From the NCBI GenBank assembly GCA_946122785.1, contig CAMGYJ010000006.1, positions 40,258,066 to 40,322,065 on the forward strand: a stretch of DNA of 64,000 bases, written 5' to 3'. The position numbers and the translations under genes are program-made. Shown here one piece after another: positions 35,882-46,955 of this stretch. Numbering within the stretch: position 1 is the first letter of the stretch; the number at the start of each line of letters is the position of its first letter. Below the pieces are notes generated by a model. That model worked only from the letters and a program-made list of their open reading frames with translations. It made no database searches and was not told the DNA's origin. The DNA is from Linum tenue. Its lineage: Eukaryota; Streptophyta; Magnoliopsida; Malpighiales; Linaceae.

Positions 35882-38715
35882 CAGGGGCGTAGCCAGGAAT
35901 TTTACTAAGGTGGGTCAAATAGTGACATAAGTCGTTGTGAACGGCGAATGGCAAGTGGCGGTCGACAACCTATTTTAGAGGTTAGAAAATGCCATCACGG
36001 AATAAACGTTGTTTGTCCAGAAGTCTGTATGGGTTTGGAGTTGTTGGTACGTCGAGCGCAACATGATTATCTTTGTACTTGTGGATTTTGCTTTACCATC
36101 AGTTTACCTTGAAACCCTATAAGGCTACAGAAGATGAGAAATAGATAAGGAAATGTGATTTGATCGAAATGAATAAATCACCAAACTAGTTATGTTGTTT
36201 CTTATGCGGCAAAAGCAAATTGACTCTTGGGCTAGCAACATATTGACCAATTTAAGCCCAATTCTTAAATGCTAGTGCATAATTAAATGAAGCTCAATCC
36301 TCTTGAACTAAAAGGCCTGCACACAAACTAAAGTAACTAAATATTATAAGTCCAAGCAAATCTACACATAATATGATACACCGAAGGGAAAAACGGGAGC
36401 CCCATTTCAAATTTCGTGCAACGAGAGTGAAAGTAGATAGGACATCTTGGTCTTCACAATTACTTTTTTTTATTCATTAAAAAGACACGTACTGGGATTC
36501 TAACCATGACCATTTTAAAGAAAAGCAAGGATCATAACCAATCACACTAAGTACATTTGTTGTATCTTTTTAAATTAAAAACATATAATAGCAGGGAGGA
36601 AAAAACTCTTCCCTCATTTCAAATTCCCTGCTCCATGAGCGTTTGTAGGAAGGGTAGAATAGGGAGTATCAATTTATTTCTCTTTCCTTTGTGGAACGGG
36701 CCAACTTACCTTACACATGCGGATTTAAACGGGTCCAGTAGTGTCAATTTTTTTTCTTTAAGCCCTTTTATTTCTCCCTGGTGATAAAGTATATATGAAA
36801 AGGCAAAAACAATACTCATTTTTATTGCTAAAAATAAAAAATTTAACAATAAACTAATGCATGGTATCTAATGGGCTAACCGCTAACCATAAAATAAAAG
36901 AGTTGAATGGGTCTGACCTACACGGGATTTGGCCATCAAGTAAAACAAATGAACGTCATTGGTTTGTCATTCTAAAACAAGCTATTTTCTCTGGCATAAT
37001 ATATATTATGCTATTATTTTATATCTTAGTGGCTAAAATATAATGTAGTTTAAAGTTATTCAATGGTTCAACCTCGACCAACCCAATTAGTCCAATTTTT
37101 ATCATTTCAAATAGGAATGGCAATGGGGCAGGTTCGGGGCGGGTATCTCGATACCCATACCCGCCCCATGGCAGGTCGGGTTCAGGTCGAGTAATTTATC
37201 ACGGGGCGCGGGTAGGGGCAGGTCGACCCTTTGGGTATGTAATTATGCGAAAAACATTAGAAACATTCGTTATTTTCATTAAAAGACCAAGAAAGAAACC
37301 ATAATATGATAAAATGTAGTTAAATTATTGAAGAAATTGAGGTTTTCACTTATTTACAACTTTATTATAGCTAATATAATGTAATAAGAGGAAAATCCTA
37401 AGTAATTTGACTAAGATTATATGTAATATAGGCAAGAACGGGTCGAGAATGGGGTGCGTTAGGGCAGGTCGAGTCGATGAGAGGTACCCATGCCCGCCCC
37501 GCCCCTCCTACGGGGCGGGTTTGACCTGCTCCAAAATAGGTCAAACAGGTCGGGTAAATCGGGTCAGGTCGAAATTGCCATCCCTAATTTCAAATATATA
37601 TTATATAATTATTTGATATCATAATGATCAAATTATAGTGTATTTTATAGGGAATCGTTTGGTATTTGTTAGTAAAAAACTAAACAGAACAATCTATTTG
37701 GTTATTTTAACATTAAAACGATCCTAAACATTTTCAGTTCCTTTTGAATTTTTATGGTTTCATTCTCGAATAAGTGATGTGCAAATGGCGAATTGCAGTC
37801 ATCTCTTTTCTTTCACTATTTTTTATTTTCAAATAGAAAGTTTAAAAGTAAAGAATAATTAGAATTTGTCATGGGTCGGTCAAACATGCTCAATTTCAAG
37901 TTTTGGCCCGTTTTGATAAGTCTAATTTATAATCACATGGTTCCCTGATACACGATAAAAATCTCAATCCAAACCAGTTTGGCAGGTGAGTCTGTGTTTA
38001 CCACCATTTTCTAGGATACGACAACGGCGGTTCCTATCCCAAATTGTGTTATTCGTTCTTGATTTCCTTAGATTTTATCATGGCCTAACAAAAACCAGAA
38101 AGCACAATGACAACAAGATGAAAGTTTTATAAAGCAAATTAATCGACCAACGGGCCGAGTAAAAGCTAGCAACGATTGTGAGATGCTCATTTCCCGAAAA
38201 CCGACGGGATAGGCGATTTTTTATTCAATTTTCTGGAATTCGGTTTCTATAAAACTTACTCCACCTCATCATATTACCAGAAACAATATTGTTTCACAAG
38301 GTAACATGTACTTGATTTTGGTTCATAAGGCCGATTTTTGATTCATTGCATCATTCATGTCTCTTTCCTGCTAAAATTCACTATTTTTATCACGAATTTC
38401 CCAAAAAAAAAAACTATACAACAATAAGCTATACACCCCATTATATTATCAAATTTCATACATCACCTTCCTCCGGCCAACTGGCCGGGGCCCACACTAG
38501 TTACAAAACTATGTCGTATCACTAACAAAACGAAATTCCCTAGCAGATGGTCTCCTCGATCAAATAGTCTCCCCGCAGGTTAGATTATGAAGAACACAAA
38601 GAACAAAGACAAATAAACCCAGCAATAAAATAACAAATAAAGCAATTTTTCCAGTGTATTGCAAGGCCAAGGTGGTGCAGCCGACCCACCTTAGTCTGCT
38701 GTGGCTCCGCACCTG
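35882..38715. mobile_element. Non-autonomous hAT element of Tip100 type (2.8 kb)
   Basis: The left end is CAGGGGCGTAGCCAGGAAT at 35882, with AAGGTGGGTC shortly after. The right end is inverted: GACCCACCTTAG, then GTGGCTCCGCACCTG ending at 38715. The 8-bp target duplication GTTATGAG is at 35874-35881 and 38716-38723. CAGGGGCGGAGCC-like ends are the mark of Tip100 hAT elements. No transposase frame is present; the interior is AT-rich and carries the MITE 37112-37586. Confidence 0.92.
37112..37586. mobile_element. hAT-type MITE, TAGGGATGGCAAT family (copy 2), nested in the Tip100 element
   Basis: The ends are TAGGAATGGCAAT at 37112 and ATTGCCATCCCTA ending at 37586, with the target duplication ATTTCAAA at 37104-37111 and 37587-37594. 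The subterminal zones are GC-rich (GGGGCGGGT, CCCGCCCC, GGTCGGGT) and the core is AT-rich. It shares its TIR with the element at 33141, but its internal repeats differ. Confidence 0.92.
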
Positions 38716-38723
38716 GTTATGAG

Positions 38724-39338
38724 TCAGTAGTAAGAAACAAGTTCTAATCTTCATTGAGTCTCTTCATTGCTGCTATTGCTTCATCAAACCCTTAAAATGT
38801 CTGTATCATGTATGCACATCCCAGTTCCAGAATTCATTGATCAAAAGAGTCACTCAAAGTCTCTAGCTCTACTGGTTCCCCCTCCCCACCTACGACATTG
38901 TGCTAGTTGCTTACTCAAACCCTAGAATGTATGTCCATTCCAATTCTCTGATTTGAAGGATTTCTTATCCTAAACACTTCGGAATGTTAAAAGAATGGTG
39001 TAAAATTCAGTTTTGGAATTCGAAGATCACATGGAAACCACAAAATTTCTAGCTTTGCATCCAAGCTTGGATTGGTTTTCTAATTGTGCTTATTAGTTAC
39101 CCAAGCCCTTAGAAATAAGGCCATTCCGTCGTTCCAAACTTGTGATATAAACAAATGCTCCAGTTTCAGAACTCTGTCAATTTTCGTGATCACACATTTC
39201 TATGCCCGCAAAATGGATGAATAATGTACATCAAGCCAAGAAGCCCTGAATAAAGACCAATCTCCTATGCTAAGCTCTATTGATCATCTCTCCGAATCTT
39301 TCTATATATTAAAAATGGCAGCCCACCATTTTCTCATA
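38724..39338. other. 3' flank of the SnRK1 beta gene
   Basis: No open frame and no repeats. AT-rich sequence directly below the stop codon (39339) should include the 3' UTR and polyadenylation site of the minus-strand gene. I cannot fix a poly-A signal with confidence. Confidence 0.5.
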
Positions 39339-41285
39339 TCACAACTGAGAGGAAGGCTTGTATAGAACTACAGTGACGTACTTCTGAAGAAACCTATGAG
39401 TAGAGCCGAGGGCCACCACCGCCGGCTGGCCACGACCACCATGTGCATTGTTCTGAATGTAGAGATGGTTCAGAACAGCATGGACTGGCCTTGGCAGTGA
39501 CTGCTGGCCATCCACCGTGGAGAATCTCTCGTGGAGAAGTGTCAGCTGAAGCTGTGGAGGTATTTCTGGAGGCGGCTTGCTGAAGTCTTCATGGTTTAGA
39601 AAGTCAGTTCCATAGCTTGATGATGGTGAAGATGGGGCTTGGAACTCTGTCAGGCTCTCCGGAGCTTCCGGCACATTATCCTGCAGATTACAAGGAAATG
39701 GAAAGAGGAACGTTTGATGGTCAGACTGAAACTAAGTAGAGCAAAGAAACTGAAATTCAATTGGAATTTTCAACCGGAAGCAGGAATAGATGAGGGGACA
39801 TGCTTCATGAAATGAAGCTCATTATGCTTGTGTTTGAGGTATCACTTTTGCCCAATTTTCAGCCTCTTTGGATCAATATTACCCAACTTCAACTTGTTGC
39901 TTTGGACAGAGAGTTTGAACTACAGAGATTCACACTGAATCGAAAAGTTGAGGAGTGGTGTGAGATTTTGTGATGTGAACCTGAACATTCAAGACATTGT
40001 AAGCGATCCCAGAATCATCACACTCCCAAGGCAACTCTGGAGCAAATCTGAGATTCTCATCCACAATGAACCGGTAGTGGTAAACCCCAGAGGGCAGTAA
40101 CTTCATCACCATGAAATCCTTGCCTGATCTCTGCAAAGGCTCTCTAAACAAACACAGAAAGGGAGCAGCAAGTAAGAAGGACAAAATATTGAAACTTGCC
40201 CTTTTATTGGTCATGCTCCTTGAGGGTTTTATTACCTAGTGTCCCAATTGTCCCAAGAACCAGTGAGGGCAACTTGGCTTCCATCGTAACCCCATGTGAT
40301 CATGACAGGGTTCAGCTTCTCAGCAGCCCCCTGGCTATGGTACTGACCCTGCATTGTCGTCTCACCTGATATTCTAACTGGAACCTGAACAAAATTTGCA
40401 GAAGAAGAAGAAAGTGAAATTTGTGCAAAATGTGAACTTCCCTTTTGCGCTGAGAAGAATTGGAACTGCCTGTACAATGCCCAATTCTGGGATGAGAAGA
40501 AATGCACAAGGGACTACGAAGTTGGTTTCTTATTTTCACAAAGGGTAAACTAACCAGTAACCAACCTTTACGGTTTATCAAAAAGTTACCTATTTACCAT
40601 ATTTGAACTACTACTACTACTACTGGTGTCCCATAAAAAAATTATTATTGCTACTTGAGGAATTGCCCCATTTCGAAGTTCCTGGTTCATGACTTCGACC
40701 AACCCACCAAACCAAAATTGCTGCAAAAGCAAAACCCACCGCTGCTTTTCATCAAGCTACCAAAACCTAGAGTCATACTTGTCACAAGTAAAAGTAAAGT
40801 CGGAACAAGACCACGAGAATGACAAAAGCGAAAACCTGTACACCACTTCGAGCGTGATTTGGTCAAATAGTGGTAGGGAATAAATTTATTGTTCTTATGA
40901 TTGGTTCTATCTCACTAGATATGGCCGAAAGCTGCTAAGTTTCATCTAAAACACGGCCCATATCAATAATTGATACAAAGAAATTTATCATTTGTCTAGT
41001 TATACTGGCAACTCAAGTTCAATAGTTACAACCCAATATGACGGGAGGAAGAAACCACAGTTTGGAAGCCAAAAAAACTCAATGAAGGCAAAGTAAATTG
41101 GAGAAAACTAGCTGCAATAAGCTGTAAGGAATAACCTGGGAAGTGAAGGAAGCAGGAGGAGGCTGAAAGTAAGCTGTAGTAAGGCTACGGGGAGGAGAAT
41201 GAAGAATCATGTGCTGATTATCTGTTTCTCCTTCTTCTGCTTCTGAATTCTCTCCTTCTTCACTTCTGCCACTAACATTGCCCAT
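39339..41285 (-). CDS. KINB2-like: SnRK1 (SNF1-related kinase) regulatory subunit beta, AKINbeta1/2 type
   Basis: Four coding exons with GT-AG introns: 41285-41136, 40384-40236, 40143-39981 and 39680-39339 (stop TGA), totalling 267 codons. Residues 1-6, MGNVSG, form an N-myristoylation signal as in AKINbeta1 and beta2. Residues 7-50 are an acidic, variable tail. Residues about 76-154 are the CBM48/AMPK glycogen-binding domain (PVMITWGYDGSQVALTGSWD, then GVYHYRFIVDE). The C-terminal ASC domain (about 180-267) ends THRFLQKYVTVVLYKP and binds the gamma subunit and the kinase. The protein scaffolds the SnRK1 energy-sensing kinase and helps set its location. The length is near the usual 270-290. 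I favour the beta2 subtype from MGNV, but beta1 is possible. I chose ATG 41285; an in-frame GTG precedes it. No lesion seen. Confidence 0.93.
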
Positions 41286-41880
41286 CACTAAACCAGCAAA
41301 AGAAAAACAAACACAAGAAATCCCCCAAGAAAACTAGAACCAGAAAACAAAGGGGAAGTTATGTTAGAGAGGAGGGTCTGGTAAGCTCATCCTTCTTTTC
41401 AAGTTGAAACTGTACCCATTATCTCACTGTAAAAATTAAGTGGGAGAGAGCAGCAAAAATCAATCATCACTTCACCATAATTTCAAGAAACAATAAACTC
41501 AAAGGAACTGCGAAGAGAAGGGAATTGATTAGAAAGAGAGGAAGAAGAGAAAAAAGGGCATCACCACTACTACTCCTTCCATCCCCACCACCATTAATTT
41601 GTTGTTTCTTTGGCAGCTTTAATTTATGGGGGATGGAGATATTGTTTTCTTCTTCCTCTTTTATTTCTCTTGTGACTGATGGGACTGAGATTGATTGGGT
41701 TTTTGTTGAGGAAAAGTGCAGTTTGTCATCTCTCTCTGTCTATTCTCTTTCTCTCTCTTAGTTTCTTTCTTTCCCTGGAATTAGAGAGGAAAACTTAAGA
41801 AAGCAAAGAAAAGACCAAAAACTTCCCTTTCTCCCACCTATCTCCCTCCTCTCTCTGTTGAGTGATGATGGGGTGAATTT
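41286..41880 (-). promoter_or_regulatory. 5' UTR and proximal promoter of the SnRK1 beta gene
   Basis: On the minus strand this is AG-rich and repetitive (GAGAGAGA, GGAAGAAGAA), typical of plant leaders, with a CT-type microsatellite about 41720-41860. A leader intron is possible (for example between about 41420 and 41300), but I cannot prove it. No clear TATA box was found. Confidence 0.4.
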
Positions 41881-42050
41881 ATTTATTTATTATTAATAAT
41901 AATTTCTTTCTGTTGTCGTTCTCCAATGAGTTGGGAAGATACTCTGGTGGACTTGGCTAATTATGGTTGGTTCACATAAGGGAATGAATTCAGAATTCTT
42001 ATGATGATGCCCACTTTCTTCCTCCTCCAATTCATTTTTTTCTTCAACAT

Positions 42051-42527
42051 TAAGGTTTCGTTGGGAAGTTGCGATTGTTAAATCGTTGCGATTGTTAAAT
42101 CGTTGCATTGTAATGAATCACAACAAAATAGGAGTCGTTTGAAAGTTGCGAATGTTAAAACGTTGCATTGTAATGAATCACCATAATATAAATGCATGTA
42201 TTGATACAATTGATGCATTTTAACAATACATTGTTTGGTTGTTGAAATTCTACTTTATGCATTGATTTACATAAACGTAATTTTATGGGGAAATGTCACA
42301 TTTACCCTCAACTAGAATAAGAAAAAAACTATTGGGGATATAAATGGAAAGAAAAAGTTGACACAAATCTAAAACCAACAATCTCAACTTTTAGTTGAGA
42401 TTGTATAATGTATCATTTTTTGTGATTGTTGGTTTAACACTTTGAAACTTCCAAACATTATATTGTGCACAATACATGTATTCAACAAACACAACTCTAA
42501 CAATCACAACTTCCAAACGACCACTTA
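42051..42527. mobile_element. MITE-like element with about 30-bp TIRs
   Basis: The left end TAAGGTTTCGTTGGGAAGTT and the inverse of the right end TAAGTGGTCGTTTGGAAGTT agree at 25 of 30 positions over the full repeat. A partial copy of the end (GTCGTTTGAAAGTTGCGAAT) recurs at 42132. No clear TSD beyond TA, so the superfamily is open. It has no coding capacity. It lies about 0.8 kb upstream of the SnRK1 beta start codon. Confidence 0.55.
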
Positions 42528-42708
42528 GCCTTACTATCAAAGTTAATTAGAAGGTGAAGGTTATAGCGCTCTAATATTGAAATATATGTAAAATTACATT
42601 TATAGTATTCAACCTAGATTACACTTAAAATCTCCTCAATTACCATAATTCATATCGTTTGAGTTTACACTTTTGTAACTCTTGAAGTAGTATATGAATA
42701 TTGAGGGG

Positions 42709-44000
42709 CAGGAGATAGGGTTAGTAACCAAGTTATTACTAACATGTCAGTAATAAATAGGGACCGTAGATCTAGAAGGCAGACAATCGTGCGGTTAGAC
42801 TGGATGCTGGGTGGAAAAGGGTAATTTTGTCGGTTTATACATTTAATTCTTTATTTTATTTTATTTCATATTTAATGGCTGCATTTTCAAATAAGGAAAG
42901 AGAAATCATCACTTCTCTTCAACTCTCGTCTATCTTTCTCTCTTCCTTCTTTCTTCCTTTTTCTCTCTCAATCTCTTTGCTAGATAATTTTTCTTTCTAG
43001 TCTCTTCCTTCTCTCTTCCTTTTTCTCTCTCAATCTCTTTTCTAGATAATTTCTCTTTCTCTCTTCCTTCTCTCTTTCTTTTTCTCTCTCAATCTCCTTT
43101 CTAGATCTAAATATGCTCCCTTCTCTTCTTCTTCATTTTTTTCTCCAAGACGAATAAAAATTGCAGCCACTCTCTTTCATTGCATTTCTTCTCTTCATCA
43201 ATTCGTTGGCCACAATTTCTATCTTTCTCACTTTTTCGCCATTTTGGTGTTCTTGATTGCGGAAGAGGAAATGAGGGGCGACAGAAGACGATATTTTTTC
43301 TCTCCCTCTTTCTGTTTTTTTTTTCTTTAGATAATATATATTGATATTATGACTCTATATCATATGGTATTGGGTGGTAACGAAATATATATTGATATTA
43401 TCACACTATACCATATGGTAATATATGGTATTGTGTCGTAACGAAATATATACTGATATTACCACACTATACCATATGGTATTGTGTGATATTACCACAT
43501 TATACCATATGGTATTGTGTGGTAACGAAATATATATTGATATTACCACACTATACCATATGGTATTGGGTGGTAACGAAATATATATTGATGTGACAAA
43601 TTTTTTCATACCATATGGTATGTTCTTATTTAATACCAGTCAATACCATATGGTATAGACTGGTAATAACTAGCAAATTTTTTATTTCTAAAAAATATCA
43701 AAGTTGATATAATTTTGAAGAGCACAATTAATCTGATCTAACTGTGCAAAAAAAAAATTCCGACTTAAAACGATTGAGAAATCGTCCGTTAAAGTTTAAG
43801 AGAAGGAAAATTAAAGATTTTTCGATGAGAGAGAAGGAGGCGCTGATGTGGTCCGATCAAAAGTCAGCGTTAACAATAAATAGCGGTAAGTGCAATTTTA
43901 CCTTACTGCCTTTTCGTATTTAATTTAAATAAAAAAAAATTAATACGTGGGACAAGAAAATGAGTTACTGATCCATTAGTTATTGACGTTATCTGCTCTC
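42709..44000. mobile_element. MULE-like insertion with 11-bp target duplication
   Basis: The direct repeat ATATTGAGGGG occurs at 42698-42708 and 44001-44011. The ends are only weakly inverted (CAGGAGATAGGG on the left, GAGAGCAGATAACG read inward from the right). A 9-11 bp duplication with poor TIRs fits a non-TIR Mutator-like element. No transposase. It contains a CT-rich half (42905-43120) and the palindrome array 43345-43670. Confidence 0.6.
43345..43670. repeat. Tandem array of ATACCATATGGTAT palindromes
   Basis: About eight copies of the perfect 14-bp palindrome ATACCATATGGTAT or a near version. They are separated by GTAACGAAATATATATTGAT or by GTGTGATATTACCAC spacers, giving a unit of roughly 60 bp. 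Spacer variants alternate, so the array probably grew by unequal exchange. Confidence 0.85.
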
Positions 44001-44011
44001 ATATTGAGGGG

Positions 44012-44712
44012 TGGTAACTAGCCAGAAAAAAAACTGCCGAACTTGTGCAAAAATTGGGAGGGTGGTGGGAAGGGGGGCAGCCACAGATGATTTCAGGCCG
44101 TGCAGCTGAAGACAAAGAGTAATTATTTCCTTTTCCAGGTGGTTTACTTTTCTTGTAAGTTGTAACTAAGGTTTTCCACTCTTGTGAATTGTGATTATAC
44201 TTTTCCTTTCTACCTTTTTCCCCCTCCAACAATATCTGACACCTGTGCGTAAATAATTAGTTTGAAGTTAGGTACTCTTCCTTTTCTTTTCCTACTCACG
44301 ATTTTCCTTTGGACAAAAATCTAAGAACCCATAAATATCTCAGTTGGAGATTAAAAGGAATCTACAAATTATGGTCGTATAAAGAGAGCATCATATTCAT
44401 TGGTATATGAGTATAGACTGTAGGGCAATTGTTAATAAAGAGAGCATCATGTCTATTAAATTAAAATTAAAAACAAATTAAAGGTGAGCATCACGACTAA
44501 TCAAAGAAATTATGGGACAAGAAAGAATATACCTCTCAGCAGCAGCTTATACCATTACCATGAACAAGTAAAGACAATTGGGTACATATCAGAAGCAAGT
44601 TTAATGGTTTATTTTACTTGGAATTTCTCCTCAACATGAATGAAACGCATTGGGGGAAAGGGAATATTGATTCAAGGAAAAAGGAATATGGAAAACGGTC
44701 TATGATATATAT
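44012..44712. other. Intergenic stretch
   Basis: No gene seen. A direct repeat AAAGAGAGCATCAT occurs at about 44381 and 44437. Otherwise AT-rich. Confidence 0.4.
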
Positions 44713-44720
44713 ATGGCTCA

Positions 44721-44954
44721 TTCGGGGGAAACGTTGGTGGTTAATCCACGGTAGCATATTGATATACCTGTAAATAATCCGAATCGCAGTTGGTGGGTGA
44801 TTGATGTGGGTGGATTGCGGATTGATAAATTTTCTACTCACATTCGATTGGGTGGGTGGTGGATGGATTGCGGGTCATAATTATATCAACCACCAATAAG
44901 CGGGTGGGTCAATTTGATACCAAAACCCATCCAACCCATTTATTGCCTATCCCC
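44721..44954. mobile_element. Short hAT-type MITE with GGGTGGGT repeats
   Basis: The target duplication ATGGCTCA is at 44713-44720 and 44955-44962. The ends TTCGGGGGAAACGTTGG and GGGGATAGGCAATAAA (right end read inward) are only loosely inverted. The interior has GGGTGGGT, GTGGGTGGATTGCGG and ACCCATCCAACCC, the same style as the 33141 and 37112 elements. Confidence 0.65.
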
Positions 44955-44962
44955 ATGGCTCA

Positions 44963-45311
44963 TATATGATTTGAAAGATAATTTTGAAAATTATTGGATG
45001 AATCAAATAAGAAAGAGTTGATTTTGTTCCGTGTATTGTAAATTTATGTTATTTATCGTAATTGTATATGCAATTATGTGACGTGTATTTGTAAATAAAA
45101 ATTAGTTCAATATATTTATGTTGTACTCTATGATTTTCTTTTATGGATAATGTCTTAGAAAAAAGAAGGGAGTACAAAGCTGGAAATCACTAAGAAAGTG
45201 ATAGCAAAAATGAACAAACTAACATACTAAAACACAAACAAAATGGGAAGAACAAAAGCTCCCTCGCACCACCCACACACATGCTGCCACAGACACTATA
45301 CCAAATGAGAA
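44963..45311. other. Sequence left of the copia insertion
   Basis: AT-rich with no gene. It may hold the 3' terminal part of the LINE seen on the other side of the copia element (from 50998). Confidence 0.3.
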
Positions 45312-45316
45312 CAAGA

Positions 45317-45562
45317 TGTTAGAAGTATAGGTAGCAAATTGTAATTAGTCTATATTATGTTTAATTACGTATAAGCTAAGATAGGGTTAGACGGTGGTGT
45401 ATATAAGTTGAGTGTCGTCATTGTTGTAACCTAAGAACTCTTTGGCAAGATTATACGATTGACTCTGAGAGGTTGGCCCTCTCCGTGGATTAGTCTCAAC
45501 GATACTCGTTGAGGATACCACGTTAATTCAGTGTTGTTCTCTTGATTTGATCTTGGTTTACA
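45317..45562 (+). repeat. Copia 5' LTR
   Basis: 246 bp, TGTTAGAAG to TTTACA. It contains GTGTATATAAGTTGAG (TATA-like) at about 45399-45414. It ends directly at the PBS. Confidence 0.93.
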
Positions 45563-45575
45563 TGGTATCGGATCC
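45563..45575 (+). other. Copia primer binding site
   Basis: TGGTATCGGATCC matches the complement of the initiator-Met tRNA 3' end (usual form TGGTATCAGAGCC) with small changes, abutting the LTR. Confidence 0.85.
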
Positions 45576-45968
45576 TCAGGTGTGATTCAATGGATTTTTT
45601 GGAAGGTTCTTCTTGATTGGCTTCTGCTGTTCGTGCTGGCTATTTCTTGGTTATAGGGTTTCAGGTCTCTCGCATGGTGTTTGGCTCTCTCTTCGGCGAC
45701 TCTTTATTTGGTGGTGGCTCTTTATTCTTCGGTGGTTTTATTCTTTTTTGGATTCTGCTGTTCGGTTGCGATTGGCTCTTTATTAAGGTTGCAGGGTTTT
45801 CATTTGGTTGCGGCTCTTCTTTCGGTTCCTGGCTTGGGGGACGGTGACTGCGCTTCATTCGACGACTTTATTTTTGTTTTTTGCTGGCTATTGATTCCGG
45901 TTGCAGGGTCTTCTTCAGACTGCTGTTTCGGTGTTCTCTTGTGGTTCTTGTTTGGCTTGCTTGGCATC
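45576..45968 (+). other. Copia leader with reiterated phrases
   Basis: No retroviral domain. Short phrases recur, such as GGTTGCAGGGT (45787 and 45899), GGCTCTTTATT and TTCTGCTGTTCG, suggesting local duplication. An open frame at 45617-45847 reads only glycine/phenylalanine-rich sequence and is not believed. Confidence 0.5.
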
Positions 45969-46930
45969 ATGGAATCGTCCCGACTTGATGGGGTTTCAGT
46001 GCGATTTGATGGGAATAATTTCCCGCTCTGGGAATTTCAGTTTAGGGTTTTTGTACAGGGTAGGCGATTGCTCTCTATCCTGGATGGGTCTCAGGCTGAG
46101 CCGGCTGCCACGGCCGATGCGAAGGTGCGGGATGAATGAGCGATCCACAATGCTCAGGTTACCAACTGGATCTTGAGTTCGGTGGTGCCGTCGATCGCGT
46201 TGAGTTAACGAAGCTTCTCCTCCGCTCACACAATGTGGCGCCACTTAACCGAGCTCCACTCTCAAACTAGCGCCTCTCGGAAGTTTGAGTTGGAGGTCGA
46301 GATTGCTCGCTATGTCAGAGGGATATGGACTTTCGAACTTATTATCAATCGACTGCCAGTCTATGGATGGAGCATGATTTATTAGCAAGCTCTCGTACGA
46401 TGCATTTTTTGATGAAGCTACGGCCTGAATTTGAAGGTATTCGATCCTCCTTGCTGCATCGTAATGTTACGAAACTCGAGGATGTTTTGGGAGAGTTAAT
46501 TCGCGAGGAAACTCGCTTAAGGAGTCAGGCTAAGTTGGATCTTCACAGTGCGGACTCCACTGCTGTCTTTGCGGTGAGTGATTCTTCTACTGCTTCGTCG
46601 GCATTTGCGTGTCGGCCTGAGCAGCCGCGGTTTTAGCGTTCTTCTTCCAGTAAGGTCATCTGTTATTATGTCGGGAGCCGGGCCATGTTCAACTCCATTG
46701 CCCAAAAAGAAATTCTTGTAATTATTGTAAGGCGGATGGCCTCAATATCGGAGCCTGTCCGAATTTAGCTCGCCGAGGACGAGGCCGTGGTGTTCTGGGT
46801 TCCTCTTCTTGCACGACGCCAACTGGTGCTTTTGCTCGTGCGACGCCAACTGGTGGTGCCTTTGCCGTGGCTCCTGCTTCTATGGGTATAGGTATAACAC
46901 AAGAGACTATTCGTCACATGTTAAATGAGG
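45969..46930 (+). pseudogene. Copia gag relic
   Basis: It starts ATG 45969 (MESSRLDGVSVRFDGNNFPL), a UBN2/Retrotran_gag type start with the expected FPLWEFQFRVFV motif. TGA at 46137 breaks it. The capsid part continues in another frame (MKLRPEFEGIRSSLLHR, LEDVLGELIREETRLRSQ). A degraded zinc knuckle lies near 46655-46740, with cysteine and histidine spacing lost by base changes. Confidence 0.8.
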
Positions 46931-46955
46931 CATTCGTGACATTCTTCCTTTTGCA

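Noticed and set aside
40232..40581. Longer minus-strand frames that extend the SnRK1 exon 2 upstream
   Set aside because: They read through intron 1; a good acceptor at 40385-40386 and the conserved protein sequence favour the short exon.
45617..46139. Open frames in the copia leader as an extra gene
   Set aside because: Low-complexity glycine/phenylalanine reading upstream of the clear gag ATG at 45969.
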